The notes under the pieces were generated by a model. That model was not told where the DNA came from. It was given only the letters and a program-made list of their open reading frames with translations, and did not search any database. A program made the translations under genes and the position numbers. A stretch of DNA of 64,000 nucleotides from Renibacterium sp. (GTDB lineage: Bacteria > Actinomycetota > Actinomycetes > Actinomycetales > Micrococcaceae), in assembly GCA_017419405.1 (NCBI GenBank), contig JAFOLH010000014.1, forward strand, positions 242,274 through 306,273. The letters are read 5' to 3'. Positions 33,254 through 40,941 of this stretch are shown piece after piece. The stretch's first letter is position 1, and every line of letters begins with the position of its first letter.

Positions 33254-34050
33254 TTGGGCTGCATCCGGATCGCACCGTCGAGCCGGATGGTCTCGCCGTT
33301 GAGCATCGCATTGGCCACGATGTGCTCCACGAGTGCCGCGTACTCGTCCGGCTGGCCCAAACGCGAGGGGTGCGGAATCTGCTGCGCCAGCGAATCCTGC
33401 GCGGCCTGCGGCAGCCCGGCCACCATCGGAGTGCCGAAAATCCCGGGGGCGATAGTCATCACCCGGATCAGCGAACGGGCGAATTCCCGGGCCAGCGGCA
33501 GGGTCATCGCGGCAACCGCACCCTTCGAGGCCGAATACGCCGGCTGCCCGATCTGCCCGTCGAAGGCTGCCACCGAGGCAGTGTTGACGATCACGCCGCG
33601 TTCGGCGGTATCGAACTCGCCCAGCACCGGCTCGCTCTCCGCCATCGCAGCGGCGGCCAGCCGGAGCACGTTGAAGGTGCCGATCAAGTTCACCTGGATC
33701 ACCCGGTTGAAAGCCGCCAACGGCAATACGCCTTCTTTGCCCAGGACTTTTCCGGGTGTGCCGATCCCGGCGCAGTTGACCACGACACGCAACGGAGCGA
33801 TCGCCACGGCCGCATCGACGGCGGCTTGGACTTGGGTTTCATCGGTGACGTCGGCAGCTGCGAAAACGGCGCTCCCGGGGCGGGCGGCATCGAGTTCCGC
33901 GGCGAAATCCGCGCCGTTCGAACCGGGCAGGTCGACGATCACGACCGCCGCGCCACGGGCGTGCAGACGGCGAGCGGTAGCGGCACCCAGCCCGGACGCG
34001 CCGCCGGTGATCAATGCAGTGGCGTTCTTCAGTTCCACGTTCTTCTCCAC
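33250..34050 (-). CDS. SDR-family 3-hydroxyacyl-CoA dehydrogenase-like
   Basis: 266 residues. NAD-binding [15 protein letters not shown] at the N-terminus, VNCAGIG, then catalytic YSASK with upstream Ser (VNTASVAAF), and [13 protein letters not shown] near the end. The whole resembles the type-2 3-hydroxyacyl-CoA dehydrogenase (HSD10-like) group. The next gene is an acyl-CoA dehydrogenase overlapping by 4 nt. The start region carries a 12-bp tandem duplication (GAGAAGAACGTG twice), giving two GTG starts, each with its own SD-like GAG. Confidence 0.92.
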   Translation of the reverse strand: MEKNVELKNATALITGGASGLGAATARRLHARGAAVVIVDLPGSNGADFAAELDAARPGSAVFAAADVTDETQVQAAVDAAVAIAPLRVVVNCAGIGTPGKVLGKEGVLPLAAFNRVIQVNLIGTFNVLRLAAAAMAESEPVLGEFDTAERGVIVNTASVAAFDGQIGQPAYSASKGAVAAMTLPLAREFARSLIRVMTIAPGIFGTPMVAGLPQAAQDSLAQQIPHPSRLGQPDEYAALVEHIVANAMLNGETIRLDGAIRMQPK

Positions 34051-34087
34051 GTTCTTCTCCTCGTCGAGTTCCGTTAATGCATCCTAA

Positions 34088-34122
34088 CTGAAATCGACCC
34101 GGCCAGGGCTTAGAGTGTCCGT
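34088..34122 (+). promoter_or_regulatory. Promoter for leaderless GH76 mRNA
   Basis: CTGAAA (34088-34093) and TAGAGT (34111-34116) are spaced 17 bp; the ATG at 34123 follows the -10 box after 6 nt. No SD is present. Confidence 0.65.
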
Positions 34123-35199
34123 ATGAGCGCGGAAACCACGGCTGATGCATGGGCGCAACGGGCGACGGTGGCTGAGACCGCGGTCAACACCCGGTTCGGC
34201 CGCCGGCTGTTCGGCCTTCCCGGCACCTGGCTGGCCAAGATCTCCACCGCCCCGGCGAAGAAGGCCGAGTGGCACTATTGGTGGCAGGCGCACTACCTGG
34301 ACTGCCTGGTCGACGCCGCCTGGCGCCGGAGCCAGCACCGCGAACCGGTGGATCTGGGCCTGGCCCGCGCGCTGCTCCGCGGCATCCGGTTGCGCAATTT
34401 CCTGATCCTGGTGAACAGCTTCTACGACGACATGGCCTGGCTCGCACTGGCCGTCGGCCGGGGGCAGACCCTCTCCGAACAAGCCTTGGGCCGGGCCTTT
34501 CCCGGTGCCCGGTCGGCGCGCCGGGTACTGGGCCGGCAGCTGCGCAAAGCTTTCACCGACGACTTGGGCGGCGGCCTGTTCTGGTCCAAAAAACGCGATT
34601 TCAAAAACACCCCGGTCAACGGCCCCGCGGCACTGTACTTCGCCCGCGACGGGGAAGCCGAGCAGGCGCAGCGCATTCTGGATTGGCTGGACGGCAACCT
34701 CTGGGATGCCGAAAAGCAGCTGTACATCGACGGAATCCACTTGCGGCCTACCGGGCCCGAGCGCGAGGAAACCGTCTGGACCTACAACCAGGGCCCGGTG
34801 CTCGGCGCATTCTGCGCGCTGCCGAGCGCACTCAACCTGGCCCGCGCCGTCCAGCTGATCGACGGCGTCGAGCGCGGGCTGAGCCGCGGCGAGCACGGCG
34901 GCGCGGTCCTGCTGCACGGCGAAGGCGACAGCGGCCTGTTCACCGGGATCCTGATCCGGTATTTGGGCGTTGCGGCCCGGAATGCGCAGCTGCCCGACGA
35001 AACCCGGGAAGCAGCCCGCCGGATGGTCTTCGGAACCGCCGAGGCGGTCTGGGCCACCCGGTCGGCGGACGGCGTGTTCAGCAAAGAGCTCGGCCTCAGC
35101 GCGGAGCAGGCGTATCCCCCGGGGGCTGCAGTCGGGTTGTCGACGCAGCTTCAGGCGTGGATGATCCTGGAGACGGCACACCAGCTCGCCTCGGCTTGA
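34123..35199 (+). CDS. Glycoside hydrolase family 76-like protein
   Basis: 358 residues. NSFYDDMAWLALA near residue 105 has the paired Asp characteristic of GH76 alpha-1,6-mannanases. Further family signs are EWHYWWQAHYLDCLVDA, NTPVNGPAALYFAR, WTYNQGPVLGA and GLFTGILIRYL. No signal peptide, so it would act in the cytoplasm, unlike most GH76 enzymes; some actinobacterial relatives are also cytosolic. The 3' end overlaps the convergent PAP2 gene by 104 nt. Confidence 0.9.
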   Translation: MSAETTADAWAQRATVAETAVNTRFGRRLFGLPGTWLAKISTAPAKKAEWHYWWQAHYLDCLVDAAWRRSQHREPVDLGLARALLRGIRLRNFLILVNSFYDDMAWLALAVGRGQTLSEQALGRAFPGARSARRVLGRQLRKAFTDDLGGGLFWSKKRDFKNTPVNGPAALYFARDGEAEQAQRILDWLDGNLWDAEKQLYIDGIHLRPTGPEREETVWTYNQGPVLGAFCALPSALNLARAVQLIDGVERGLSRGEHGGAVLLHGEGDSGLFTGILIRYLGVAARNAQLPDETREAARRMVFGTAEAVWATRSADGVFSKELGLSAEQAYPPGAAVGLSTQLQAWMILETAHQLASA

Positions 35200-35836
35200 A
35201 CGCATCGGCGGCCAGCAGCAGGGCCACGATCGACAACGACAAGGACAGTCCGGCCAGCACATCGGTCAACCAATGATGGCCCAGGTAGAGCCGGCTGTAG
35301 GACACCGAGAAGGCGCCCAGCACGGCGACTGAGCACCACAACACCCAGACTCGGGCGCCGGAGCGCCGGCTGATCACCAAGTAGGCCAAGCCGATGAAAA
35401 AAACCCCGGCGGCGAGCGCATGCCCTGAAGGGAACGAAAACGAGGTGCTGATGCCGAACAGCATGTCCCGGGCCGGCGGCCGCGGCCGGCCGATCGCCAG
35501 TTTCACGAAGGTGCTGGTCAAGGCCACCAGCCCCATCGAAAGCGCCAAAAGCATCGGCCGCCAGACTTCCTTTTTCAGCAGTCCCCAACTCAGCGCGAGC
35601 CCGATCACGATCACGGTGAACCACAAGGGGTTGGCAAGCGTGGTGATCACGCCGAGCACACCGGTCAGCAGCGGAATCCGCTCGCCGAGCAACCAGGAGA
35701 GCAAGGGTTGGTCAGCGGCAACCAGGCCAGTGCCGCGATCGACCATGTTCCAGAGCAGGAAGAAACCGCAGAGGCCGACGATGAAAAGCAGGGTCGCCCA
35801 GATCAGCAAAGTCCGGCGGCTGGCATTGGAAGGCAT
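35096..35836 (-). CDS. PAP2-family phosphatase (membrane)
   Basis: 246 residues with six hydrophobic segments. The three catalytic motifs are complete: KLAIGRPRPP, FPSGHALAAG and SRLYLGHHWLTDVLAG. The active site faces outward. The family dephosphorylates lipid pyrophosphates such as undecaprenyl-PP or phosphatidic acid. The hydrophilic C-terminal tail (from FKPRRAGVPSPG) is encoded opposite the end of the GH76 gene, so the two mRNAs are complementary over 104 nt. Confidence 0.93.
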   Translation of the reverse strand: MPSNASRRTLLIWATLLFIVGLCGFFLLWNMVDRGTGLVAADQPLLSWLLGERIPLLTGVLGVITTLANPLWFTVIVIGLALSWGLLKKEVWRPMLLALSMGLVALTSTFVKLAIGRPRPPARDMLFGISTSFSFPSGHALAAGVFFIGLAYLVISRRSGARVWVLWCSVAVLGAFSVSYSRLYLGHHWLTDVLAGLSLSLSIVALLLAADAFKPRRAGVPSPGSSTPEAASTTRLQPPGDTPAPR

Positions 35837-35869
35837 CCGCCTATTTTGCCCGATGCCGCTGAGCAGTTG

Positions 35870-36466
35870 CTATGCTTCCGGCTTCTGCTTTTGCGGGTAG
35901 GGCGCTTCGTGCCGGGCCAGCATCTGCACGAAGGCCTCGATTCTGCGCTTCCGACCGAGGTCGGTTTTGAGCTGGCTGAGCCGGAAATACAGTGCGAAAC
36001 GGTTCTGCGTATTGAGCACGTCGAGCATTTGCTGGGCTTCGGGCACCAGGGCCACCGCAGCCAGCAGATCCGGCGGCAGTTCGGCATCGGACTGCCGCTG
36101 GTAGGCCTGTGCCCAGCGCCCGTCGTCCTTCGCGGCCTGGACCGCGAGCCGCCCGGCCGGTTGCATCAGCCCCCGGGCTTCCAAATCCGCGATGTGCTCG
36201 GTGTTCTTGACCGACCAGATGCTCTTCTTGGTGCGCGGCGTCCAGCGTTGGAAGAAGCTCTCCGCATCGCGCCGTTTGACCTGGCCGTCGATCCAACCGA
36301 AGCACAAGGCGTGTTCCAAGGCCGTGGCATAGTCCAGCTCGGTGGCCGAACCGCCCTTTTTGTGCAACGCCAGCCAGACCCCGGGGCGGTCCGCGTGGTG
36401 CTCGGCCAGCCAGGCACGCCATTCGACTGCATCTTTGAGCAAGAGTTCGGGCAGATCCACAGGCAT
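35870..36466 (-). CDS. YdeI/OmpD-associated family protein
   Basis: 198 residues. EWRAWLAEHHADRPGVWLALHKK, YATALEHALCFGWIDGQVKR, FFQRWTPRTKKSIWSVKN and the C-terminal RKRRIEAFVQMLARHEAPYP match the YdeI/OmdA family. Its role is poorly defined; it has been linked to antimicrobial-peptide tolerance in enterobacteria. Cytoplasmic. Monocistronic. Confidence 0.88.
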   Translation of the reverse strand: MPVDLPELLLKDAVEWRAWLAEHHADRPGVWLALHKKGGSATELDYATALEHALCFGWIDGQVKRRDAESFFQRWTPRTKKSIWSVKNTEHIADLEARGLMQPAGRLAVQAAKDDGRWAQAYQRQSDAELPPDLLAAVALVPEAQQMLDVLNTQNRFALYFRLSQLKTDLGRKRRIEAFVQMLARHEAPYPQKQKPEA

Positions 36467-36564
36467 TCCGCCAGATTACCCTGCAACGGGTCATGATTGA
36501 GCAGAATTCCTGGCAACGAGTGGTCTGCTGAATTCCAGAAAGCTAACTTGCTAGCATTCTAGAC

Positions 36565-36717
36565 ATGCCCGATGCCAAGACGCAGTTCAATGTCTATTTG
36601 CCGCCGGAGTTGGTCCGCGATGTCAAGCACCGCGGCATCGACGAGGGAATCAGCTTGTCCGCTCTGGTGGAGAAAGCCCTCCGCCGTTACCTCGAGTCAG
36701 CCGAAGGAGTTTCTTGA
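36565..36717 (+). CDS. Ribbon-helix-helix (CopG-like) DNA-binding protein
   Basis: 50 residues. [19 protein letters not shown] forms the beta strand and first helix, and [18 protein letters not shown] the second helix; this is a minimal RHH domain that would bind DNA as a dimer. A TAGCAT box at 36552-36557 stands 7 nt upstream, so the mRNA is probably leaderless. The stop (TGA) shares its last base with the ATG of the VOC gene. The repeated CTAG elements around 36551-36563 may be its operator. Confidence 0.85.
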   Translation: MPDAKTQFNVYLPPELVRDVKHRGIDEGISLSALVEKALRRYLESAEGVS

Positions 36718-37490
36718 TGCTGCGGGCCCGTCCCATCCATTTCACCTCCCGCGTGGAGGCCTTCCTGCCGATCTTCGACCTCCTGGGCTTGGCCTCCGGC
36801 TATCCGGACGAGGATTGGTACGAGTTCGACGCCGGTTCCGGGCGGATCGCGCTGCACCTCGCGGGCCCGGGCACCCCGCACGATGGCACCACCTGCCTGG
36901 GCTTCGAAGCGCGCGATCTGGACGTGTTCGCCGAACGGACCATGCAGGCCGGCAGCAAAGCCGAGACCGTGGATCTGGACCATGGCCGGGCGGTCCGGGT
37001 CACCGGATGCGACGGCCTGGAGTTCGTGGTCGACCGCGCCGAACGTCTGGAGACGGATCTCGCCGCGGACCCGAGGCTGTCCGTGAACATGATCTGGCTG
37101 ACGCCGGACGTGGCCGGAGCCAGCCAGGACTTGCGCAATATCGGCGCCCGGTGGGAATCCAGCTCGGTCGACGGCCGGATCAGCGGCTTCAGCGCCAAGA
37201 ACGGCGGCCGGATCCTGGCGCACTTCGCCAATGAACCAGCACACGGCGGCCTGGGCTTCGGCTACGACGGCGATGTGGAAGAGTTGCTGGACAAGTTCCT
37301 CGGCGCGGGCATCGGCGCGCACATCATCGACGAAAGCTACGGACGCACGCTGCACGTACCGAATCCGGATTTCGCGGACGTCCCGCGCAACCCCACCGGC
37401 CCGACCATCTGGATCAACGAAGAGAACCAGGGCGACGGCTACGGATATCTCGACCACCGGAGCACTACCGCCGAGGAACCCCGAGGATGA
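36717..37490 (+). CDS. VOC-family protein (glyoxalase-like)
   Basis: 257 residues. Two betaalphabetabetabeta units are visible: first RARPIHFTSRVEAFLPIFDLLG with WYEFDAGSGRIALHLAG and GFEARDLDVFAERTMQAG; second SVNMIWLTPDVAGASQDLRNIG with GRILAHFANE and LGFGYDGDVEELLDKFLG. This is the vicinal-oxygen-chelate superfamily, which includes glyoxalase and antibiotic-binding proteins. Coupled to the RHH gene upstream (TGATG) and overlapping the GNAT gene downstream. Substrate unknown. Confidence 0.87.
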   Translation: MLRARPIHFTSRVEAFLPIFDLLGLASGYPDEDWYEFDAGSGRIALHLAGPGTPHDGTTCLGFEARDLDVFAERTMQAGSKAETVDLDHGRAVRVTGCDGLEFVVDRAERLETDLAADPRLSVNMIWLTPDVAGASQDLRNIGARWESSSVDGRISGFSAKNGGRILAHFANEPAHGGLGFGYDGDVEELLDKFLGAGIGAHIIDESYGRTLHVPNPDFADVPRNPTGPTIWINEENQGDGYGYLDHRSTTAEEPRG

Positions 37491-38452
37491 CCGCAATCGA
37501 CCATTGGCTGCCGAGCTGGGCTGCCGAACCACTCTCCGGCCCGGACTTGCTCCGGGTGCACGGTCCGGACGGCAACGCCGTCGGCCGCGTCGAACTCACC
37601 GCGGACGCCCCGCACGACGAATCCGCGCTGTGGGAGCCCTTGCGGCAATCGACCCTGGAGGTGCGGCTTGACGGCCGGGATCCGGTTCCCGCGCTGGGCG
37701 GGTTGCTCGATCAGTGGATTGCCGGCGCGGCCGGAACGCTGGCCGCCGGAGATCATGATTCCGCGCTCAACCTGATCGTGCCGAGCCGCGATCTGCGCTT
37801 CGTCAATCCGCTGCTGGCCCGCGGCTTCGCCCCGGTGACCACCCTGGCGGCCCGGCCCGCCGGGACCATCGCCGCCGGCGCTCCGGCCATCGCCGGGCCG
37901 GGCCCGGTCGTCGTCCGGACCGCCCGATCCGAGGACCTCGACGCGATCGGCGCCATGCTGGGCCGCTTGCAGCGCTTCGACCAGCACTTCGGGTCCGCCA
38001 CCGAGCGGGCCGGGGCAGCGGAAACCCTGCTCGGATCGTTCCGCGGCAAGTTCGACCGGGATCCGGACTGGACGCTGGTTTTGGCAGCCGGAGGATCGTT
38101 GCAGGGTTTCGCCCAAGTGGATCCGCCCGAGCAGGCCGGCTGGGTGCACCGGATGAGCTCGGCCGGCGACCGTGCCGGCTATTTCGGTTATCTGTTCGTC
38201 GAGCCTGGGCTGCGGAGCCGCGGGGCCGGCGCTGCCCTGGCCGCGCGGGCACATCAGATCCTCGATGCCGCCGGAGTGCCGCTCACCCTGCTTCACCAGG
38301 CCAGCAACAATCCGTACGCGACGCCGTTCTGGGCCCGGCAAGGGTACCGGCCATTGTGGAGCACCTGGAAGCGCCGTCCTGGATTCCAGATCGCGGGCTT
38401 CCGCGATGCGATGCCACCGATCCCGCGCGGATCGGGTAGAACTGAAGCATGA
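37487..38452 (+). CDS. GNAT N-acetyltransferase
   Basis: 321 residues. The catalytic domain is C-terminal: VVRTARSEDLDAIGAMLGRL, GYFGYLFVEPGLRSRGAGAALAARAH in pieces (the acetyl-CoA loop RSRGAG near residue 245) and HQASNNPYATPFWARQGYRPL. The N-terminal 140 residues look like a second, degenerate GNAT fold. It overlaps its neighbours on both sides by 4 nt (ATGA), so it belongs to a coupled operon. Acceptor unknown. Confidence 0.87.
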   Translation: MTAIDHWLPSWAAEPLSGPDLLRVHGPDGNAVGRVELTADAPHDESALWEPLRQSTLEVRLDGRDPVPALGGLLDQWIAGAAGTLAAGDHDSALNLIVPSRDLRFVNPLLARGFAPVTTLAARPAGTIAAGAPAIAGPGPVVVRTARSEDLDAIGAMLGRLQRFDQHFGSATERAGAAETLLGSFRGKFDRDPDWTLVLAAGGSLQGFAQVDPPEQAGWVHRMSSAGDRAGYFGYLFVEPGLRSRGAGAALAARAHQILDAAGVPLTLLHQASNNPYATPFWARQGYRPLWSTWKRRPGFQIAGFRDAMPPIPRGSGRTEA

Positions 38453-38991
38453 GCGTTCGCACTCCCGACCCCAATCCAGGCTGGCTCTCCGAAGAGGACT
38501 TGTACGAGGCCCGCGGCCGACTGCCGATGATCTACGTCGAGGCAGTGCCGGTCCGGCTGGATCCCTTGGGCTATGTCAACGAGGTCGGCTTGTTGCTCCA
38601 GGCCGACGACGACGCCAGCATGATCCGCTCCTTGGTTTCCGGCCGGGTGCTCTACCGGGAAACCATCCGGGCCGCGTTGATGCGGCACATCGAAAAGGAC
38701 CTCGGCCCGCTGGCCCTGCCGCAGCTCCCGCTCAGCCCGGTGCCGTTCACCGTCGCCGAATACTTCCCGGCACCGTCGCAGACCGGCTTCACCGACGAAC
38801 GGCAGCACGCGGTCTCCCTGGCCTACGTGATCCCGGTGACCGGCGAATGCTCGCCGCGCCAAGATGCTTTGGAACTCACCTGGATGAGCCCCTACGAGGT
38901 GCTCAGCCCCATGGTGCAGGCCGAATTCGACGGCGGTCGTGGCGAATTGGTGAAGCAAGCCTTGGCTTTCGCCGGCTTCAACCCGGCCTGA
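38449..38991 (+). CDS. NUDIX-hydrolase-like protein (DUF4916 type)
   Basis: 180 residues. GWLSEEDLYEARGRLPMIYVEAVPVR and DPLGYVNEVGLLLQ, followed by SGRVLYRETIRAALMRHIEKDLGP where a Nudix box would fall, match the DUF4916/NUDIX-like family of Actinobacteria. The canonical GX5EX7REUXEEXGU is not intact, so pyrophosphohydrolase activity is doubtful. Last gene of the RHH-VOC-GNAT operon. A TAGAAC box 6 nt before the ATG could give an additional leaderless transcript. Confidence 0.83.
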   Translation: MSVRTPDPNPGWLSEEDLYEARGRLPMIYVEAVPVRLDPLGYVNEVGLLLQADDDASMIRSLVSGRVLYRETIRAALMRHIEKDLGPLALPQLPLSPVPFTVAEYFPAPSQTGFTDERQHAVSLAYVIPVTGECSPRQDALELTWMSPYEVLSPMVQAEFDGGRGELVKQALAFAGFNPA

Positions 38992-39060
38992 TCGCGGGGA
39001 CGGCAACCGCGGAGCCCACCCGCCGGGAATACTGCGCCCGGACGCGTTGCTCAGCACAGT

Positions 39061-39750
39061 ATGACGAAAATCGGATTCATCGGTAGTGGAAATGTCGGCA
39101 AAGCAGTGGCGAAATTGGCGGTGAACGCCGGCAACGAAGTGCTGATGAGCAATTCGCGCGGGCCGGAATCGCTCGGCGAGACGGTTGCCTGGCTGGGCGA
39201 CAATGCGTCAGCCGGAACGGTATCCGAGGTGGCGGCCCAGGCCGACCTGGTGCTGGTGTCCATCCCGTTGAACAAAATCGATTCGCTTCCTGTCGAGCAG
39301 TTGCGGGGCAAAGTCGTGATCGACGCCAACAACTATTACCCGGACCGGGACGGCCGGATCCCGGCTCTGGAAGAAGAGACCTCGACCACGAGCGAACTCT
39401 TGCAGGATGTGCTTCCGGAGTCGTCCGTGGTGAAAGCCCTGAACCACATTTACGCTTCCGAAGTGCTCGAGCAGGTGCGGCCCGAATCCGGCGCGGCCCG
39501 GGCGCTCATCGTGGCGGGCGACGATGCCGACAGCAAGTCCGTAGTGGCCGGCCATCTTGAGCGCTGGGGCTTCGACGTCCTGGACCTCGGCCCGCTGAGC
39601 GAAGGCTGGCGGATCCAGCGGGATACTCCCGGGTACGTGGCCAACCTGGATCTCGCAGGACTCCAGGAAGCGGTGGCCAAGGCCAAGCGCTACGCCGACA
39701 TGTCGCCGTCCGAATTGAGTGGCGGGGTTCCCGCGGCGGGAGACCTCTGA
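39061..39750 (+). CDS. NADPH-dependent F420 reductase-like protein
   Basis: 229 residues. The Rossmann motif is at the N-terminus (TKIGFIGSGNVGKAVAKLA), with SNSRGP following strand 2, typical of NADP specificity in the FNO/YjgF20_oxidored group. Other blocks: DLVLVSIPLNKI, KVVIDANNYYPDRDG and VVKALNHIYASEVLE. It may reduce a deazaflavin or other acceptor. Monocistronic, followed by a hairpin repeat. Confidence 0.88.
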   Translation: MTKIGFIGSGNVGKAVAKLAVNAGNEVLMSNSRGPESLGETVAWLGDNASAGTVSEVAAQADLVLVSIPLNKIDSLPVEQLRGKVVIDANNYYPDRDGRIPALEEETSTTSELLQDVLPESSVVKALNHIYASEVLEQVRPESGAARALIVAGDDADSKSVVAGHLERWGFDVLDLGPLSEGWRIQRDTPGYVANLDLAGLQEAVAKAKRYADMSPSELSGGVPAAGDL

Positions 39751-39764
39751 GCCCTTGCGCCTGA

Positions 39765-39836
39765 GATAGCGTGCTGTCTTTGGGTTAGCCGGTTGTCCGG
39801 CATCCGGCTAACCCAAAGACATCTGGCTATCCGAAA
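39765..39836. repeat. 72-bp hairpin repeat, left copy (also terminator)
   Basis: It contains a perfect 18-bp stem (39775-39792 with 39804-39821) and ends GGCTATCCGAAA. A copy of the same length and outer sequence (GATAGC...GCTATCCGAAA) lies at 49840-49911. It also serves as a terminator between the convergent reductase and FUSC genes. Confidence 0.7.
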
Positions 39837-39861
39837 CCGGGCGCTGAACCCGAAAAACCCG

Positions 39862-40890
39862 TCAGTTCCGTTGGACTTGGTTTTTCAACCGGCGCAGAGT
39901 CGGCTCGTGGATCGACCAGGCCACCAGCAAGCCGGCCAGCACGCCGAGCAGAGTCTCCAAGGCACGGTCGGTGATCAGACTGCCCGGGGTTGCCCCCGGC
40001 ACCAGATTCATCATGGTCAAGGCCAATGGCGTGATGAAGAGCATCGCCAATCCGTATTGCCGCACGATCAGGAATTCCGCCATGAATTGCAGCGCCACAA
40101 GGAGCAGCAATACTTGCCAGGGTTGCATCTGGAACTGCGACAGGGCCCAGAAAATCAGCAGGCCGCCGAAAGTGCCGACCACCCGGTGCACACCGCGGAC
40201 CATGCGCCCCCAACGGTCCGCGCCCATCATCACGACTGCCGCGCTGACCATCGCCCAGTAGCTGTGCCCCAACCCCAGCAGGGTCGAGACCGCGCCGGCC
40301 AATGCCACCGCCAGCAGATAGCGCACCGCTTGCATGCCCAGGTGGCGCCCATCGATCGGCTGAACTGCCGCGGCCGTCTGCCAGGGACGGTCCCCGGGTC
40401 GGAACAACAGCCCGCACAACCCGAGCAGCACGGCAAGCAGCGAAGCGCCCGCATTGGCCAACAACGGTTGCCAGATCGTCGCGGACGGCGGGCTGTGGCT
40501 GATCGCCGCGAAGGCGAAGATCGCGAAGAACCCGCCAACCGGGCCGAATCGGAGCAAGGTGGCGAGCACCGTCACCGCCGCGGCGGCGAGCGCGGTCAAC
40601 AGCACCAAAGTCCAAGGCCCCGGAGCCAGCCGGCCCAGCCAGAGCGCCACGAACACGGTGGCCAACATGATCAACGCTGCTTGGCTCTGTTGGAAAAGCC
40701 GCTCGCGGTAGCTCGACATCCGGCCGTAGACTCCGGAAAATGCGCCGAATACCGCGTACAGGGACAAGTCGGGCCGGTCCAGAATCAGCAGGACCAGCAA
40801 GGGCACGGCGATTCCGACGGCGGCCCGCAGCGCAGGGAAATGGTCTGCCCGGTACGGTCCCATCCGGAAAAAATCACCGAACCGGCTCAC
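39862..40890 (-). CDS. FUSC-family membrane protein
   Basis: 342 residues from a GTG with SD AGGGGG. Ten or more hydrophobic segments in two bundles; FPALRAAVGIAVPLLVLLIL near the start and GHSYWAMVSAAVVMMGADRWGRMVRGVHRVVGT in pieces near residue 205 are typical of FUSC/aromatic-acid-exporter-like proteins. The family exports small aromatic or other acids. It is downstream of, and on the same strand as, the anchored-repeat transporter cassette and could be cotranscribed with it (51 nt after the 1230-residue gene). Confidence 0.88.
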   Translation of the reverse strand: MSRFGDFFRMGPYRADHFPALRAAVGIAVPLLVLLILDRPDLSLYAVFGAFSGVYGRMSSYRERLFQQSQAALIMLATVFVALWLGRLAPGPWTLVLLTALAAAAVTVLATLLRFGPVGGFFAIFAFAAISHSPPSATIWQPLLANAGASLLAVLLGLCGLLFRPGDRPWQTAAAVQPIDGRHLGMQAVRYLLAVALAGAVSTLLGLGHSYWAMVSAAVVMMGADRWGRMVRGVHRVVGTFGGLLIFWALSQFQMQPWQVLLLLVALQFMAEFLIVRQYGLAMLFITPLALTMMNLVPGATPGSLITDRALETLLGVLAGLLVAWSIHEPTLRRLKNQVQRN

Positions 40891-40941
40891 CGCGCACCCC
40901 CTTTTGAAGCGCCGGTGGCAGCATCCGCCGGCTCTTCAACT

